A DNA stretch of 64,000 nt from an uncultured Lachnospiraceae bacterium. GTDB lineage: Bacteria; Bacillota; Clostridia; Lachnospirales; Lachnospiraceae. A model generated the notes under the pieces. It was not told the DNA's origin and did no database searches. It worked only from the letters and a program-made list of their open reading frames with translations. Below are positions 52,830 to 61,825 of the stretch, in pieces. The position numbers and the translations under genes were made by a program. Each line of letters opens with the position of its first letter. Position 1 is the first letter of the stretch. The stretch lies in assembly GCA_900315735.1 (NCBI GenBank), contig ONAD01000002.1, forward strand, positions 109,291 through 173,290, read 5' to 3'.

Positions 52830-53192
52830 ATGGCAAAGAAAAAAGACAATTATTTAGATTATATCCCACGTCCGAATACATTATTTGAATGTAATAAGAA
52901 CAAAGATGGAAAAATAGAAATAAAAATGCATAATAAAGGCGTATTTAACAAAATCGCACAGATGTTATTTAAGAAACCGAAATACAGCTACATAGAGCTG
53001 GATGAATTCGGCAGCTTCGTGTGGGAACAGATGGATGGAAAGAAAACCATCTATGAAATTGGCACACTGGTAAAAGAAAAATTCGGTGACAAGGCAGAAC
53101 CTCTTTACGAGAGACTTTCCCAGTACATCAAGATTCTGCATAACAACCATTTTATCGTATATGAGAATAAATTAAGAAAGAAGGAATCATAA
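52830..53192 (+). CDS. PqqD-like peptide-binding protein
   Basis: With the ATG at 52830 (AGGAGG upstream) the protein has 120 residues. The core (YIELDEFGSFVWEQMDGKKT, YEIGTLVKEKFGDKAEPLYE, YIKILHNNHFIVYEN) is a PqqD winged-helix fold, which in RiPP pathways presents the precursor peptide to a radical SAM enzyme. No radical SAM enzyme or precursor gene is nearby. Its stop (TAATG) overlaps the ATG of pepD, so it is coupled to a dipeptidase. The role here is unclear. Confidence 0.8.
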   Translation: MAKKKDNYLDYIPRPNTLFECNKNKDGKIEIKMHNKGVFNKIAQMLFKKPKYSYIELDEFGSFVWEQMDGKKTIYEIGTLVKEKFGDKAEPLYERLSQYIKILHNNHFIVYENKLRKKES

Positions 53193-54634
53193 TGAGCGCA
53201 TTAGCAGGCTTAGAACCAAAAGAGGTATTTCATTATTTTGAAGAAATCAGCAATATTCCCCGTCCATCCTATAAAGAGGAGAAAATCAGCAATTATCTGG
53301 TAAACTTCGCAAAGGAACGGAACTTAGAATATTATCAGGATGAAGTAAAAAATGTCATTATCATCAAAGAGGCAGCACCGGGCTATGAAGACGTTGCACC
53401 ACTGATGATTCAGGGACATATGGATATGGTGTGCGAGAAAGAACCGGGCTGCACCATCGATTTTGAAAATGACGGACTGACACTGGAAGTAAACGGAGAT
53501 TATATCAGTGCAAAGGGAACAACCCTTGGCGGCGACGACGGAATTGCAGTTGCATACGCACTGGCAATCTTAGACTCTGACAGTATTGCACATCCGCGTA
53601 TCGAATTTATCTGTACCGTGTCGGAAGAAGTTGGTATGGAAGGTGCCGTAGCACTGGATGTTTCCCACTTGAAAGCAAAGAAGCTTCTGAATCTGGATTC
53701 TGAAAATGAAGGAATCATGCTGGTAAGCTGTGCCGGTGGATGCAGCACCGTATGTGAACTTCCGGCGGAATGGGAAAAGAGCGCAGGAAATCTTGTTTCT
53801 ATTCATGTGGCAGGCTTAAAGGGCGGACATTCCGGCGTGGAAATTGACAAAGGAAGAGCCAACTCCAACATTTTATTGGGAAGAATTCTTTTAGAATTAA
53901 AAGATGAATACCACTATCAGATAGCAGCATTATCCGGCGGAAATAAGCAGAATGCCATTCCAAGAGAAAGTGCAGCAGAGCTTATGGTACAGGAAGATGC
54001 CACACAGCTTGTCCATAAAATAGAAGAAATTGCAGAGAAAATCACCCATGAATTTTCCACCAGTGACCCGGATATCCAGATATCCGTAGCAGTAGAAGAA
54101 AACTGTGAGAAGGAAGTATTAACAGAAGCTGCGGCAAGAAAAACAGTGCTTTTAATCAACCTGCTTCCAAATGGAATTCTTCGCATGAGTGATGACATCA
54201 AGGGACTGGTAGAGACTTCTTTAAACCTCGGCGTTCTGACTCTGGAAAAAGACAAGCTGACTCTGCAGTATGCCGTAAGAAGTGCAGTGGGAACCGCAAA
54301 AGAATATCTTTTGAAACGTATTGCTGCGCTGGTGGAAGAGTTTGGCGGAAGAGTCACCAATACCGGTAATTATCCTGCGTGGGAATACCGCAGGGATTCT
54401 GTACTCCGGGATGATATGGTCCGCATTTTCAAGGAAATGTATGGAAAAGAGCCGACCGTAGAAGCAATTCATGCCGGACTTGAGTGTGGCATTTTAGCAG
54501 GTAAGATTGACGGACTGGATGCTGTCTCCATCGGACCGGATATGATTGCCATTCATACCACAGAGGAGAAATTAAGCATTTCTTCCACAAAGAGAGTATG
54601 GGATTATATCTTGAAAGTAATTGCCTGTAAATAA
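53192..54634 (+). CDS. pepD: Aminoacyl-histidine dipeptidase (M20)
   Basis: This 480-residue metallopeptidase cleaves dipeptides such as Xaa-His in the cytoplasm. The zinc motifs are intact: QGHMDMVCE (His, Asp), LGGDDGIAVA (bridging Asp), SEEVGMEGA (catalytic Glu and ligand) and LDSENEG. Near the end, HAGLECGI holds the last His. It is coupled to the PqqD-like gene by a one-base stop/start overlap, with the OPT transporter upstream, giving a plausible import-then-cleave module. Confidence 0.92.
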   Translation: MSALAGLEPKEVFHYFEEISNIPRPSYKEEKISNYLVNFAKERNLEYYQDEVKNVIIIKEAAPGYEDVAPLMIQGHMDMVCEKEPGCTIDFENDGLTLEVNGDYISAKGTTLGGDDGIAVAYALAILDSDSIAHPRIEFICTVSEEVGMEGAVALDVSHLKAKKLLNLDSENEGIMLVSCAGGCSTVCELPAEWEKSAGNLVSIHVAGLKGGHSGVEIDKGRANSNILLGRILLELKDEYHYQIAALSGGNKQNAIPRESAAELMVQEDATQLVHKIEEIAEKITHEFSTSDPDIQISVAVEENCEKEVLTEAAARKTVLLINLLPNGILRMSDDIKGLVETSLNLGVLTLEKDKLTLQYAVRSAVGTAKEYLLKRIAALVEEFGGRVTNTGNYPAWEYRRDSVLRDDMVRIFKEMYGKEPTVEAIHAGLECGILAGKIDGLDAVSIGPDMIAIHTTEEKLSISSTKRVWDYILKVIACK

Positions 54635-54742
54635 ATTGCTTAAGCAGGCATTATAGCTTGTACCCTAAAAAAAAATATATTATAATATATTTTGGATGTG
54701 TGGGCGTATGCACAACAATAAGCAAAGAAAGGGATGCAGCAA

Positions 54743-55816
54743 ATGAAAAGAATAGGTATGTTGACCAGCGGCGGAGACTGTCAGGCATTAAATGCAGCAA
54801 TGCGCAGCGTGGTAAAAGGATTAAGTCATAATGTGGATGAGTTGGAAATCTACGGTTTTTATAATGGTTACAAGGGATTGATTTATGGCGATTACCGCCT
54901 GCTTACATCAAAGGATTTTTCAGGAATCCTTACCAAGGGCGGAACTATCTTAGGTTCTTCCAGACAGCCATTTAAACTGATGCGTGTGCCGGATGAGAAC
55001 GGGCTGAATAAGGTGGAAGCAATGAAACAGACCTATCATAAACTGAAACTGGATTGTCTGGTAATCCTTGGCGGAAACGGAACACAGAAGACTGCCAATC
55101 TCCTTCGGGAAGAGGGATTAAATGTCATCCATCTGCCGAAGACCATCGACAATGATATCTATGGAACAGATATTACCTTTGGTTTTTACAGTGCAATCAA
55201 CGTGGCGTGTGCAGCCATTGATTGTATACACACAACAGCAGCATCCCATAATCGTGTCTTTATCGTAGAAGTCATGGGACATAAAGTGGGCTGGCTGACC
55301 CTGTACGCAGGTGTTGCCAGTGGAGCAGATATCATATTACTGCCGGAAATCCCATATGATATTGATAAAGTCATCGAAGCAATAGATAAGAGAACCAGGG
55401 ATGGAAAAGGCTTTACCATTCTTGCGGTAGCAGAGGGTGCTATTTCCAAGGAAGATGCAGCACTTTCCAAGAAAGAATACAAAGAGAAATTAAAGAATTA
55501 TAAATATCCGTCTGTATCCTATGAGATTGCAGACCAGATTGAGAAACGCAGTGGAACCGAAGTACGTGTAACCGTACCGGGACATACCCAGCGTGGTGGC
55601 AGCCCATGCCCATATGACCGTGCACTCTGTACACGGCTTGGCGCAGCAGCAGCCCAGGCAATTATGGATGAAGATTACGGATACATGATTGCTATGATTA
55701 ATGATAAGACAAAGCGTGTTCCACTGAAAGATGTGGCTGGCAAGTTAAAGACAGTTGACCCGAACTGTCAGATGATTAAAGAAGCAAAGACCATTGGAAT
55801 CAGCTTTGGAGATTAA
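54743..55816 (+). CDS. pfkA: 6-phosphofructokinase, group III-like
   Basis: I choose the ATG at 54743, nine bases after an AAAGGG site; an in-frame ATG at 54734 touches the site itself. The 357-residue enzyme phosphorylates fructose-6-phosphate. GMLTSGGDCQALNAAMR is the start, PKTIDNDIYGTD is the catalytic loop, and PGHTQRGGSPCPYDR is the F6P side. The nucleotide loop reads GGNGTQKTA, where ATP enzymes have GGDGS and PPi enzymes have GGDD. The Gly at the second position favours ATP, but the Asn is unusual. MGHKVGW stands where MGR is typical. Confidence 0.88.
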   Translation: MKRIGMLTSGGDCQALNAAMRSVVKGLSHNVDELEIYGFYNGYKGLIYGDYRLLTSKDFSGILTKGGTILGSSRQPFKLMRVPDENGLNKVEAMKQTYHKLKLDCLVILGGNGTQKTANLLREEGLNVIHLPKTIDNDIYGTDITFGFYSAINVACAAIDCIHTTAASHNRVFIVEVMGHKVGWLTLYAGVASGADIILLPEIPYDIDKVIEAIDKRTRDGKGFTILAVAEGAISKEDAALSKKEYKEKLKNYKYPSVSYEIADQIEKRSGTEVRVTVPGHTQRGGSPCPYDRALCTRLGAAAAQAIMDEDYGYMIAMINDKTKRVPLKDVAGKLKTVDPNCQMIKEAKTIGISFGD

Positions 55817-55836
55817 GAGAAGCGAGGATGGAATAG

Positions 55837-57399
55837 ATGTCATACATGGCACTTTACCGTAAGTTCCGCCCACAGGAATTCGCGGATGTCAAAGGACAGG
55901 AGCATATAGTAACAACCTTAAAGAACCAGATAAAGGCAGACCGTATTGGTCACGCATATCTGTTCTGTGGAACGAGAGGAACCGGTAAGACAACCATCGC
56001 AAAAATATTTGCCAAGGCAGTCAACTGTGAACATCCCGTAGATGGAAGCCCTTGTGGAGAATGTGCAAGCTGTAAAGCAATTACGGCGGGAACCTCCATG
56101 AATGTCATCGAAATTGACGCGGCATCCAACAACGGTGTGGATAATATCCGTGAGATTCGGGAAGAGGTAGCATACCGCCCGACAGAAGGAAAATACAAAG
56201 TTTATATCATAGACGAGGTGCATATGCTCTCCATCGGAGCCTTTAACGCATTGTTAAAGACTCTGGAAGAGCCGCCTTCCTATGTCATTTTTATACTGGC
56301 AACCACGGAAGCCCACAAGATACCGATTACGATTCTTTCAAGATGTCAGCGGTATGATTTCCGCAGAATTTCCATCGAGACCATATCGGACCGCCTGATG
56401 GAGCTGATGGAAAAAGAAAATGTGGAAGTGGAAGAGCGGGCAATCCGCTATATCGCCAAAGCGGCAGACGGCTCCATGCGAGATGCCTTAAGTCTTTTAG
56501 ACCAGTGCATTGCCTTTTATTTGGGACAGAAGCTGACCTATGACCATGTGCTGGAAGTGCTTGGTGCGGTAGATACGGAAGTATTTTCCAAATTGCTGCG
56601 GAAAGTACTGGCGGAAGATGTGGCCGGAGCCATTTCGCAGTTAGAAGAGCTGGTCATTGAGGGAAGAGATTTGGGACAGTTTGTCAATGACTTCACCTGG
56701 TATTTAAGAAACCTGCTTTTGTTAAAAGGTTCTGACGATATGGAAGAAGTCTTGGATATGTCTTCTGAGAACATGGCACTGTTGAAAGAAGAAGCCCAGT
56801 TGGTAGAAGCGGATGTGCTGATGCGCTATATCCGGATTTTCTCCGAACTGTCCAATCAGGTAAAATATTCTTCTCAGAAACGAATTTTAATAGAAATTGC
56901 AATCATAAAATTATGTAAACCTGCAATGGAGACCAACATGGATTCCATTACAGACCGGTTAGCAAAACTGGAAAAGAAGATGGAACAGGGTATTCCTATG
57001 GCAGCGCCGGTGAATACCGCAGCACAGCCGGCCGAGGCAGCAGCACCGGTCAGCCGGCCACCAATGCCCAAAGCAATCCCGGAAGATGTGGAACAGATTG
57101 TAAAGAACTGGAATTCCATTCTGCCGAAGATGAGCGGCGTGGTGCGTACCTATCTTAAGTCAGCACATTTAAGCCTTGGCGGAGATGACCGTCTGATGAT
57201 TGTATTGGATGACCCGGTTGCAGCAGGCTACGTGGAAGAAGAAGACCACAGAAATGAAATCCGACAGGTGATTTCTGATTATATAGAAAAAGAAGTGGAG
57301 ATTCAGATTCAGCAAAATCAGTCGAATCGCCCATTTGAAGAATCCTATGTGGATTTGTCACAGATAATCAATATGGATATAACCATTGAAGATGAATAA
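55837..57399 (+). CDS. dnaX: DNA polymerase III subunit gamma/tau
   Basis: This 520-residue AAA+ clamp-loader protein has the Walker A loop CGTRGTGKTTIAK (residues about 44-56), the zinc cluster NCEHPVDGSPCGECASC, Walker B IIDEVHML and the sensor SRCQRYDF. The Pro/Ala-rich linker near residue 400 and the C-terminal helical domain complete it. It begins the dnaX-ybaB-recR cluster. Confidence 0.95.
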   Translation: MSYMALYRKFRPQEFADVKGQEHIVTTLKNQIKADRIGHAYLFCGTRGTGKTTIAKIFAKAVNCEHPVDGSPCGECASCKAITAGTSMNVIEIDAASNNGVDNIREIREEVAYRPTEGKYKVYIIDEVHMLSIGAFNALLKTLEEPPSYVIFILATTEAHKIPITILSRCQRYDFRRISIETISDRLMELMEKENVEVEERAIRYIAKAADGSMRDALSLLDQCIAFYLGQKLTYDHVLEVLGAVDTEVFSKLLRKVLAEDVAGAISQLEELVIEGRDLGQFVNDFTWYLRNLLLLKGSDDMEEVLDMSSENMALLKEEAQLVEADVLMRYIRIFSELSNQVKYSSQKRILIEIAIIKLCKPAMETNMDSITDRLAKLEKKMEQGIPMAAPVNTAAQPAEAAAPVSRPPMPKAIPEDVEQIVKNWNSILPKMSGVVRTYLKSAHLSLGGDDRLMIVLDDPVAAGYVEEEDHRNEIRQVISDYIEKEVEIQIQQNQSNRPFEESYVDLSQIINMDITIEDE

Positions 57400-57420
57400 A
57401 ATACAGGAGGAAATGGAAAC

Positions 57421-57777
57421 ATGGCAAAAAGAGGCGGAGGATTTCCGGGCGGAATGCCGGGAAATATGGGAAACCTTATGAAACAGGCACAGAAGATGCA
57501 GCGCCAGATGGAAGAGGCATCTAAGGAGTTAGAGGAGAAAGAAGTAACAGCCGCAGCAGGTGGCGGTGCAGTTGAAGTTACAGTCTCCGGTAAGAAAGAA
57601 GTAACCAAAGTAAAGATTGACCCGGAAGCAGTTGATCCGGATGACGTAGAAATGTTAGAAGACATGATTATGGCAGCAACCAATGAGGCGCTGCGCCAGA
57701 TTGAAGAATATTCCCAGCAGTCTATGTCCAAGATTACCGGCGGCATGGGTGGACTTGGCGGCGGATTCCCATTCTAA
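57421..57777 (+). CDS. YbaB/EbfC-family nucleoid-associated protein
   Basis: This 118-residue protein ([20 protein letters not shown], then the strand [19 protein letters not shown], and a Gly/Met-rich N- and C-terminus) is the standard YbaB fold, which binds DNA as a dimer. It sits between dnaX and recR, the usual order. GGAGG precedes the ATG. Confidence 0.93.
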   Translation: MAKRGGGFPGGMPGNMGNLMKQAQKMQRQMEEASKELEEKEVTAAAGGGAVEVTVSGKKEVTKVKIDPEAVDPDDVEMLEDMIMAATNEALRQIEEYSQQSMSKITGGMGGLGGGFPF

Positions 57778-57856
57778 TCAGCTTAGAGAAAAGCGAAAAT
57801 CGGAAGTCGCAGCTGAGCAGACATTTCGATGATGTTTAGAAAGAAGAGGAAACAGA

Positions 57857-58453
57857 ATGGACTATTACAGTAGCCAGATAAGCCGTCTGATAGAACAACT
57901 TTCCGGTTTGCCGGGAATTGGACCAAAGTCAGCACAGAGACTGGCATTTCATATTTTGAATATGCCGGAAGAAAATGTGGAAAAATTAAGTCGTTCCATA
58001 TTAGATGCAAGACAGAATATACACTACTGCAAAGAGTGCCTGACCCTGACCGATGATGAACTCTGCCCGATATGCAGGAATCCCCAGCGGGATCACAGCG
58101 TAATCATGGTAGTGGAGGACACCAGGGATCTGGCAGCTTATGAGAATACTGGAAAATATGAAGGAGTATATCATGTACTTCATGGGGCAATATCTCCGAT
58201 GCTTGGAATCGGACCGAATGACATTAAGCTCAAAGAGCTGATACATCGGTTGGAGGGTGACGTAAGAGAAGTCATCATCGCCACCAATTCAAGTTTAGAG
58301 GGAGAGACAACAGCAATGTATATTAGCAAGCTGGTGAAACCGACCGGAATCAAGGTCACAAGAATTGCCAGCGGCGTCCCTGTGGGAGGGGATTTGGAAT
58401 ACATTGACGAGGTAACATTACTTCGCGCGTTAGAGGGACGTGTGGAGTTGTAA
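57857..58453 (+). CDS. recR: Recombination protein RecR
   Basis: This 198-residue protein has the helix-hairpin-helix [18 protein letters not shown], a C4 zinc site ([16 protein letters not shown]), and a Toprim domain ([15 protein letters not shown]). With RecO and RecF it loads RecA on gapped DNA. It closes the dnaX-ybaB-recR cluster with 79 bases from ybaB. Confidence 0.95.
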   Translation: MDYYSSQISRLIEQLSGLPGIGPKSAQRLAFHILNMPEENVEKLSRSILDARQNIHYCKECLTLTDDELCPICRNPQRDHSVIMVVEDTRDLAAYENTGKYEGVYHVLHGAISPMLGIGPNDIKLKELIHRLEGDVREVIIATNSSLEGETTAMYISKLVKPTGIKVTRIASGVPVGGDLEYIDEVTLLRALEGRVEL

Positions 58454-58493
58454 TGTATACAAACAAGCTTATTCATGAGAAAGGTTAAGTAAA

Positions 58494-59330
58494 ATGACGA
58501 ATGCAGAGTTGGAAAAAAAGGCAAATGAAGTAAGACAAAGTATTGTTACGGCATTGCACAGCGCAAAATCCGGACATCCAGGCGGATCACTTTCCGCAGC
58601 AGATATTATGACATATCTGTATTTTGAAGAAATGAATGTAGATCCGAAGAATCCGAAGATGGCAGATCGCGACAGATTGGTGCTGTCAAAAGGACATGTG
58701 GCTCCGGCATTATATTCTGTACTGGCACACAAAGGATATTTTCCGGTAGAAGATCTTGTGACACTGCGTCATACAGGTTCTTATTTACAGGGACATCCGG
58801 ATATGAAACACATTCCGGGCGTTGATATGTCTTCCGGTTCCTTAGGACAGGGCTTATCCTGTGCAGTAGGAATGGCACAGGCTGGCAAGATGGACAATAA
58901 GGATTACCATGTATATGCAGTATGCGGAGACGGCGAGATTCAGGAAGGACAGATTTGGGAAGCTGCTATGTGGGCAGGAGCACATCATTTAGACAACCTG
59001 ACCGTAATCGTAGATAACAACAACCTTCAGATAGATGGAACAGTAGAAGAAGTATGTTCTCCATATCCGATTGACAAGAAATTTGAAGCATTCAATTTCC
59101 ATGTAATCAATATCAATGGAAATGATATGGAAGAAATCCGTAATGCCTTTGCAGAAGCAAAGACAGTAAAAGATATGCCGGTTGCAATTATTGCAAAGAC
59201 CACCAAAGGAAAAGGCGTTTCCTTTATGGAAAATCAGGTAGGCTGGCATGGAAAAGCTCCAAATGACGAGCAGTATGAACAGGCAATGGAAGAATTGAAG
59301 AAAGCAGGTGAAGCATTATGTCAGAAGTAA
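58494..59330 (+). CDS. Transketolase, N-terminal subunit
   Basis: This 278-residue protein is the thiamine-binding half: SAKSGHPGGSLSAADIMTYLYF near the start, then GSLGQGLSCAVGMAQAGK and the ThDP/Mg site GDGEIQEGQIWEAAMWAG...DNNNLQIDG. Split transketolases are common in Clostridia. Its stop overlaps the start of the C-terminal subunit gene. Together they serve the pentose phosphate pathway. Confidence 0.93.
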   Translation: MTNAELEKKANEVRQSIVTALHSAKSGHPGGSLSAADIMTYLYFEEMNVDPKNPKMADRDRLVLSKGHVAPALYSVLAHKGYFPVEDLVTLRHTGSYLQGHPDMKHIPGVDMSSGSLGQGLSCAVGMAQAGKMDNKDYHVYAVCGDGEIQEGQIWEAAMWAGAHHLDNLTVIVDNNNLQIDGTVEEVCSPYPIDKKFEAFNFHVININGNDMEEIRNAFAEAKTVKDMPVAIIAKTTKGKGVSFMENQVGWHGKAPNDEQYEQAMEELKKAGEALCQK

Positions 59331-60265
59331 AGAAGATTGCAACAAGAGAAAGCTACGGTAATGCTTTAGTAGAACTGGGCAAGGAACATACAGACCTTGT
59401 AGTATTAGATGCTGATTTGGCAGGTGCAACCAAGACGGAAATCTTCAAGAAAGCATTTCCGGAACGTTTCTTGGACTGCGGAATCGCAGAAGCAAATATG
59501 GCAGGAATCGCAGCAGGACTTTCTACCTGCGGTAAAGTTCCGTTCATGAGCTCCTTTGCAATGTTTGCAGCAGGACGTGCTTATGAGCAGGTTCGTAATT
59601 CCATTGGATACCCACACCTGAATGTAAAAATCGGCGCAACCCATGCCGGAATCTCAGTAGGAGAAGATGGTGCAACCCACCAGTGCTTAGAAGACCTTGC
59701 TTTGATGCGTGAAATTCCTGGAATGGTAGTTATCAATCCAAGTGATGATATTGAAGCAAAAGCTGCAGTAAAAGCGGCATATGAACATGTAGGACCGGTT
59801 TACCTCCGCTTTGGCAGACTTGCAATTCCTGTATTTAACGATAACGAAGATTACAAATTCGAAATCGGAAAAGGAATCGTCTTAAAAGAAGGAAAAGATG
59901 TTACCATTTTTGCAACCGGACTGGAAGTAAGCGAGACATTAGCTGCAGAGAAAATGTTGGCAGCAGATGGCATTGATGCAGAGATTATCAACATCCATAC
60001 CATTAAGCCAATTGATGCAGAATTAGTTGCTGCATCAGCCGCTAAGACAGGCAAAGTCGTAACCGTAGAAGAGCATTCCATCATCGGTGGACTTGGAAGT
60101 GCTGTATGTGAAGTCCTTTGCGAGAAAGCACCGGCCAAAGTGCTCCGCATTGGCGTAAATGATACCTTTGGCGAGTCAGGCCCGGCTCCGGAACTGATTG
60201 CAAAATACGGACTGGATGCAGAAAGTATCTACAAAAAGGTAAAAGCCTTTGTAAAAGAAAACTAA
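59318..60265 (+). CDS. Transketolase, C-terminal subunit
   Basis: This 315-residue protein is the pyrimidine-binding and C-terminal half of transketolase: ERFLDCGIAEANMAGIAAGL has the ThDP Glu, FMSSFAMFAAGRAYEQVRN follows, and EEHSIIGGLGSAVCE closes the C-terminal domain. Its ATG overlaps the N-subunit stop (13 bases). A terminator follows, so the two-gene unit ends here. Confidence 0.93.
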   Translation: MSEVKKIATRESYGNALVELGKEHTDLVVLDADLAGATKTEIFKKAFPERFLDCGIAEANMAGIAAGLSTCGKVPFMSSFAMFAAGRAYEQVRNSIGYPHLNVKIGATHAGISVGEDGATHQCLEDLALMREIPGMVVINPSDDIEAKAAVKAAYEHVGPVYLRFGRLAIPVFNDNEDYKFEIGKGIVLKEGKDVTIFATGLEVSETLAAEKMLAADGIDAEIINIHTIKPIDAELVAASAAKTGKVVTVEEHSIIGGLGSAVCEVLCEKAPAKVLRIGVNDTFGESGPAPELIAKYGLDAESIYKKVKAFVKEN

Positions 60266-60278
60266 AAAAGACAAAAAG

Positions 60279-60310
60279 GAAAGCTGTCACTGAAAAAGTG
60301 GCAGCTTTTT
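60279..60310 (+). terminator. Terminator after transketolase genes
   Basis: AAGCTGTCAC (60281-60290) pairs with GTGGCAGCTT (60298-60307) with one G-T wobble, followed by a run of T. A-rich sequence also precedes it. Confidence 0.85.
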
Positions 60311-60418
60311 TCGTAAAAACCTGTCAGAAACTTCATTTTTCGCCATCCATGATATGGCAAAAAATCCGCCGCCTCTGTGTTATGGTTGTCCCAAGACAAG
60401 AGGAAAGGGGCGGCAGAC

Positions 60419-61744
60419 GTGATAGAGATTATACAACGGAAGGAAATAACCGAAAGCATCGCAGGAGAAGGAAATACAGTAACTCAAAATGCAGCAACAG
60501 GAAATGCACCGGCAGGAAATATAGTGACAGAAAATAGAAGGACGAACGAGAAGGCGGAGGATACTGCAACATTTCCACGAAATTTCCGCCAGATTGGGAC
60601 GCCAGAGGGCGAAAAACACATTTTCATCGAAGATTATGTATACACCTATTTGCATCCGGCATTTCTCGGAATGAATGAACGGCGGGTATGCATTCTGGTG
60701 GGCAGAACCGAAACCCATGGCAAAAATACGAACATCTATGTAAACGGGGCATTTGAATTGCCGGAAATTATATATTGTGGGACAACTCCGGTCTTTCGGG
60801 AGAAAATCCGGACAGAAATATGCACCTTAATTAAACGCTATTTTGACGGAAGCACACTGCTGGGCTGGTTTTATGATGAGAAGGGGACAGCACCCTGCCT
60901 GACACCGGAACTGGAACGGATACTGAAAAATTTCTTTGGCGGAAACAATAGACTTCTGCTGCTGTCAGATTCCCTGGAAAAAGAAGAAACGTTATACATA
61001 TATGAAGATGGAGCCGTTCATAAAAAAGAAGGCTATTATATCTACTATGAACGCAACCAGGCGATGCAGGAGTATATGATAGTATCGCGGAAAGACACAT
61101 CGCAGGAAGTGAAACCGGAGGAAGTCCGGGATGAGGCATTAAAAAACTACCGGGAGCTGGTTTTAAACAGACCAAAAAAGAATTTTCAACTGCCGGCATT
61201 TCATTCACTGGTTTATGGAAGTGGTCTTCTGGTGGTCATTGCAATCATAGTTGTAGGCATCAGCATGTTCAATAATTATGAGAAAATGAAGAAATTAGAA
61301 ACTGCGGTCAGTGTCATGGAACAGAAAAATGATTCATCAGGAACAGACCCTGCACCGGATACGGAGACCCAGACAAAGCTGGTCATCGAGGACCTTGCGG
61401 GACAGGTAGAACCAACGGAAAAAGAGAATGCAGAAAACTTACAGGTTGCGGACAACACGGCAGCACAGGATAACACGGCAGCACCGGATAACACGGCAGC
61501 ACCGGATAACACGGCAGCACCGGATAATACATCTGACCAGGCAGCATCCGCAAGTACGCAGCCCCAGTCCGAGGCGGAAATTATATTGCAGCAGGGTTAT
61601 TATATCGTGCAGCCGGGAGACAGCATGATTTCCATCAGTAAAAAGATATATCAGGATGCTTCCCATGTGGCAGATTTGTGTGCGGCAAATGGGATTGAAA
61701 ATGTCGATAATATAAAGGTTGGCGAAAAATTAATACTTCCATAA
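60419..61744 (+). CDS. Membrane-anchored LysM protein with a possible degenerate MPN-like N-domain
   Basis: I choose the GTG at 60419 (AAAGGGG eight bases upstream), giving about 441 residues. Residues about 60-210 (HIFIEDYVYTYLHPAFLG, RVCILVGRTETHG, YFDGSTLLGWFYDEKGTAPC, NRLLLLSDSLEKEETLYIYE) have the order of a JAB/MPN fold, but the zinc ligands HxH...D are absent. A membrane segment lies at about 264-283. A linker with DNTAAP repeats (about 340-370) and a C-terminal LysM domain (about 395-441: YYIVQPGDSMISISKKIY) follow. LysM binds peptidoglycan, so the C-terminal side should be outside. The MPN assignment is inference. Confidence 0.75.
   Translation: MIEIIQRKEITESIAGEGNTVTQNAATGNAPAGNIVTENRRTNEKAEDTATFPRNFRQIGTPEGEKHIFIEDYVYTYLHPAFLGMNERRVCILVGRTETHGKNTNIYVNGAFELPEIIYCGTTPVFREKIRTEICTLIKRYFDGSTLLGWFYDEKGTAPCLTPELERILKNFFGGNNRLLLLSDSLEKEETLYIYEDGAVHKKEGYYIYYERNQAMQEYMIVSRKDTSQEVKPEEVRDEALKNYRELVLNRPKKNFQLPAFHSLVYGSGLLVVIAIIVVGISMFNNYEKMKKLETAVSVMEQKNDSSGTDPAPDTETQTKLVIEDLAGQVEPTEKENAENLQVADNTAAQDNTAAPDNTAAPDNTAAPDNTSDQAASASTQPQSEAEIILQQGYYIVQPGDSMISISKKIYQDASHVADLCAANGIENVDNIKVGEKLILP
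61446..61530. repeat. 18-bp tandem repeat inside the LysM gene
   Basis: Four to five copies of the 18-bp unit GATAACACGGCAGCACCG encode the repeated DNTAAP (first copy DNTAAQ) linker. The copies are nearly identical, so length variation by slippage is likely. It is a flexible spacer between the membrane and the LysM domain. Confidence 0.9.
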
Positions 61745-61825
61745 GAAAAAAATAATGCCGAAACACGGAATATAGGCTATAATCAATAGAAGAGTGAAGA
61801 GAACAGCAGGAGTTAAGAAACAGAA

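Noticed and set aside
61446..61530. CRISPR-like or mobile repeat
   Set aside because: The 18-bp units are in frame and encode a repeated DNTAAP linker of the LysM protein.
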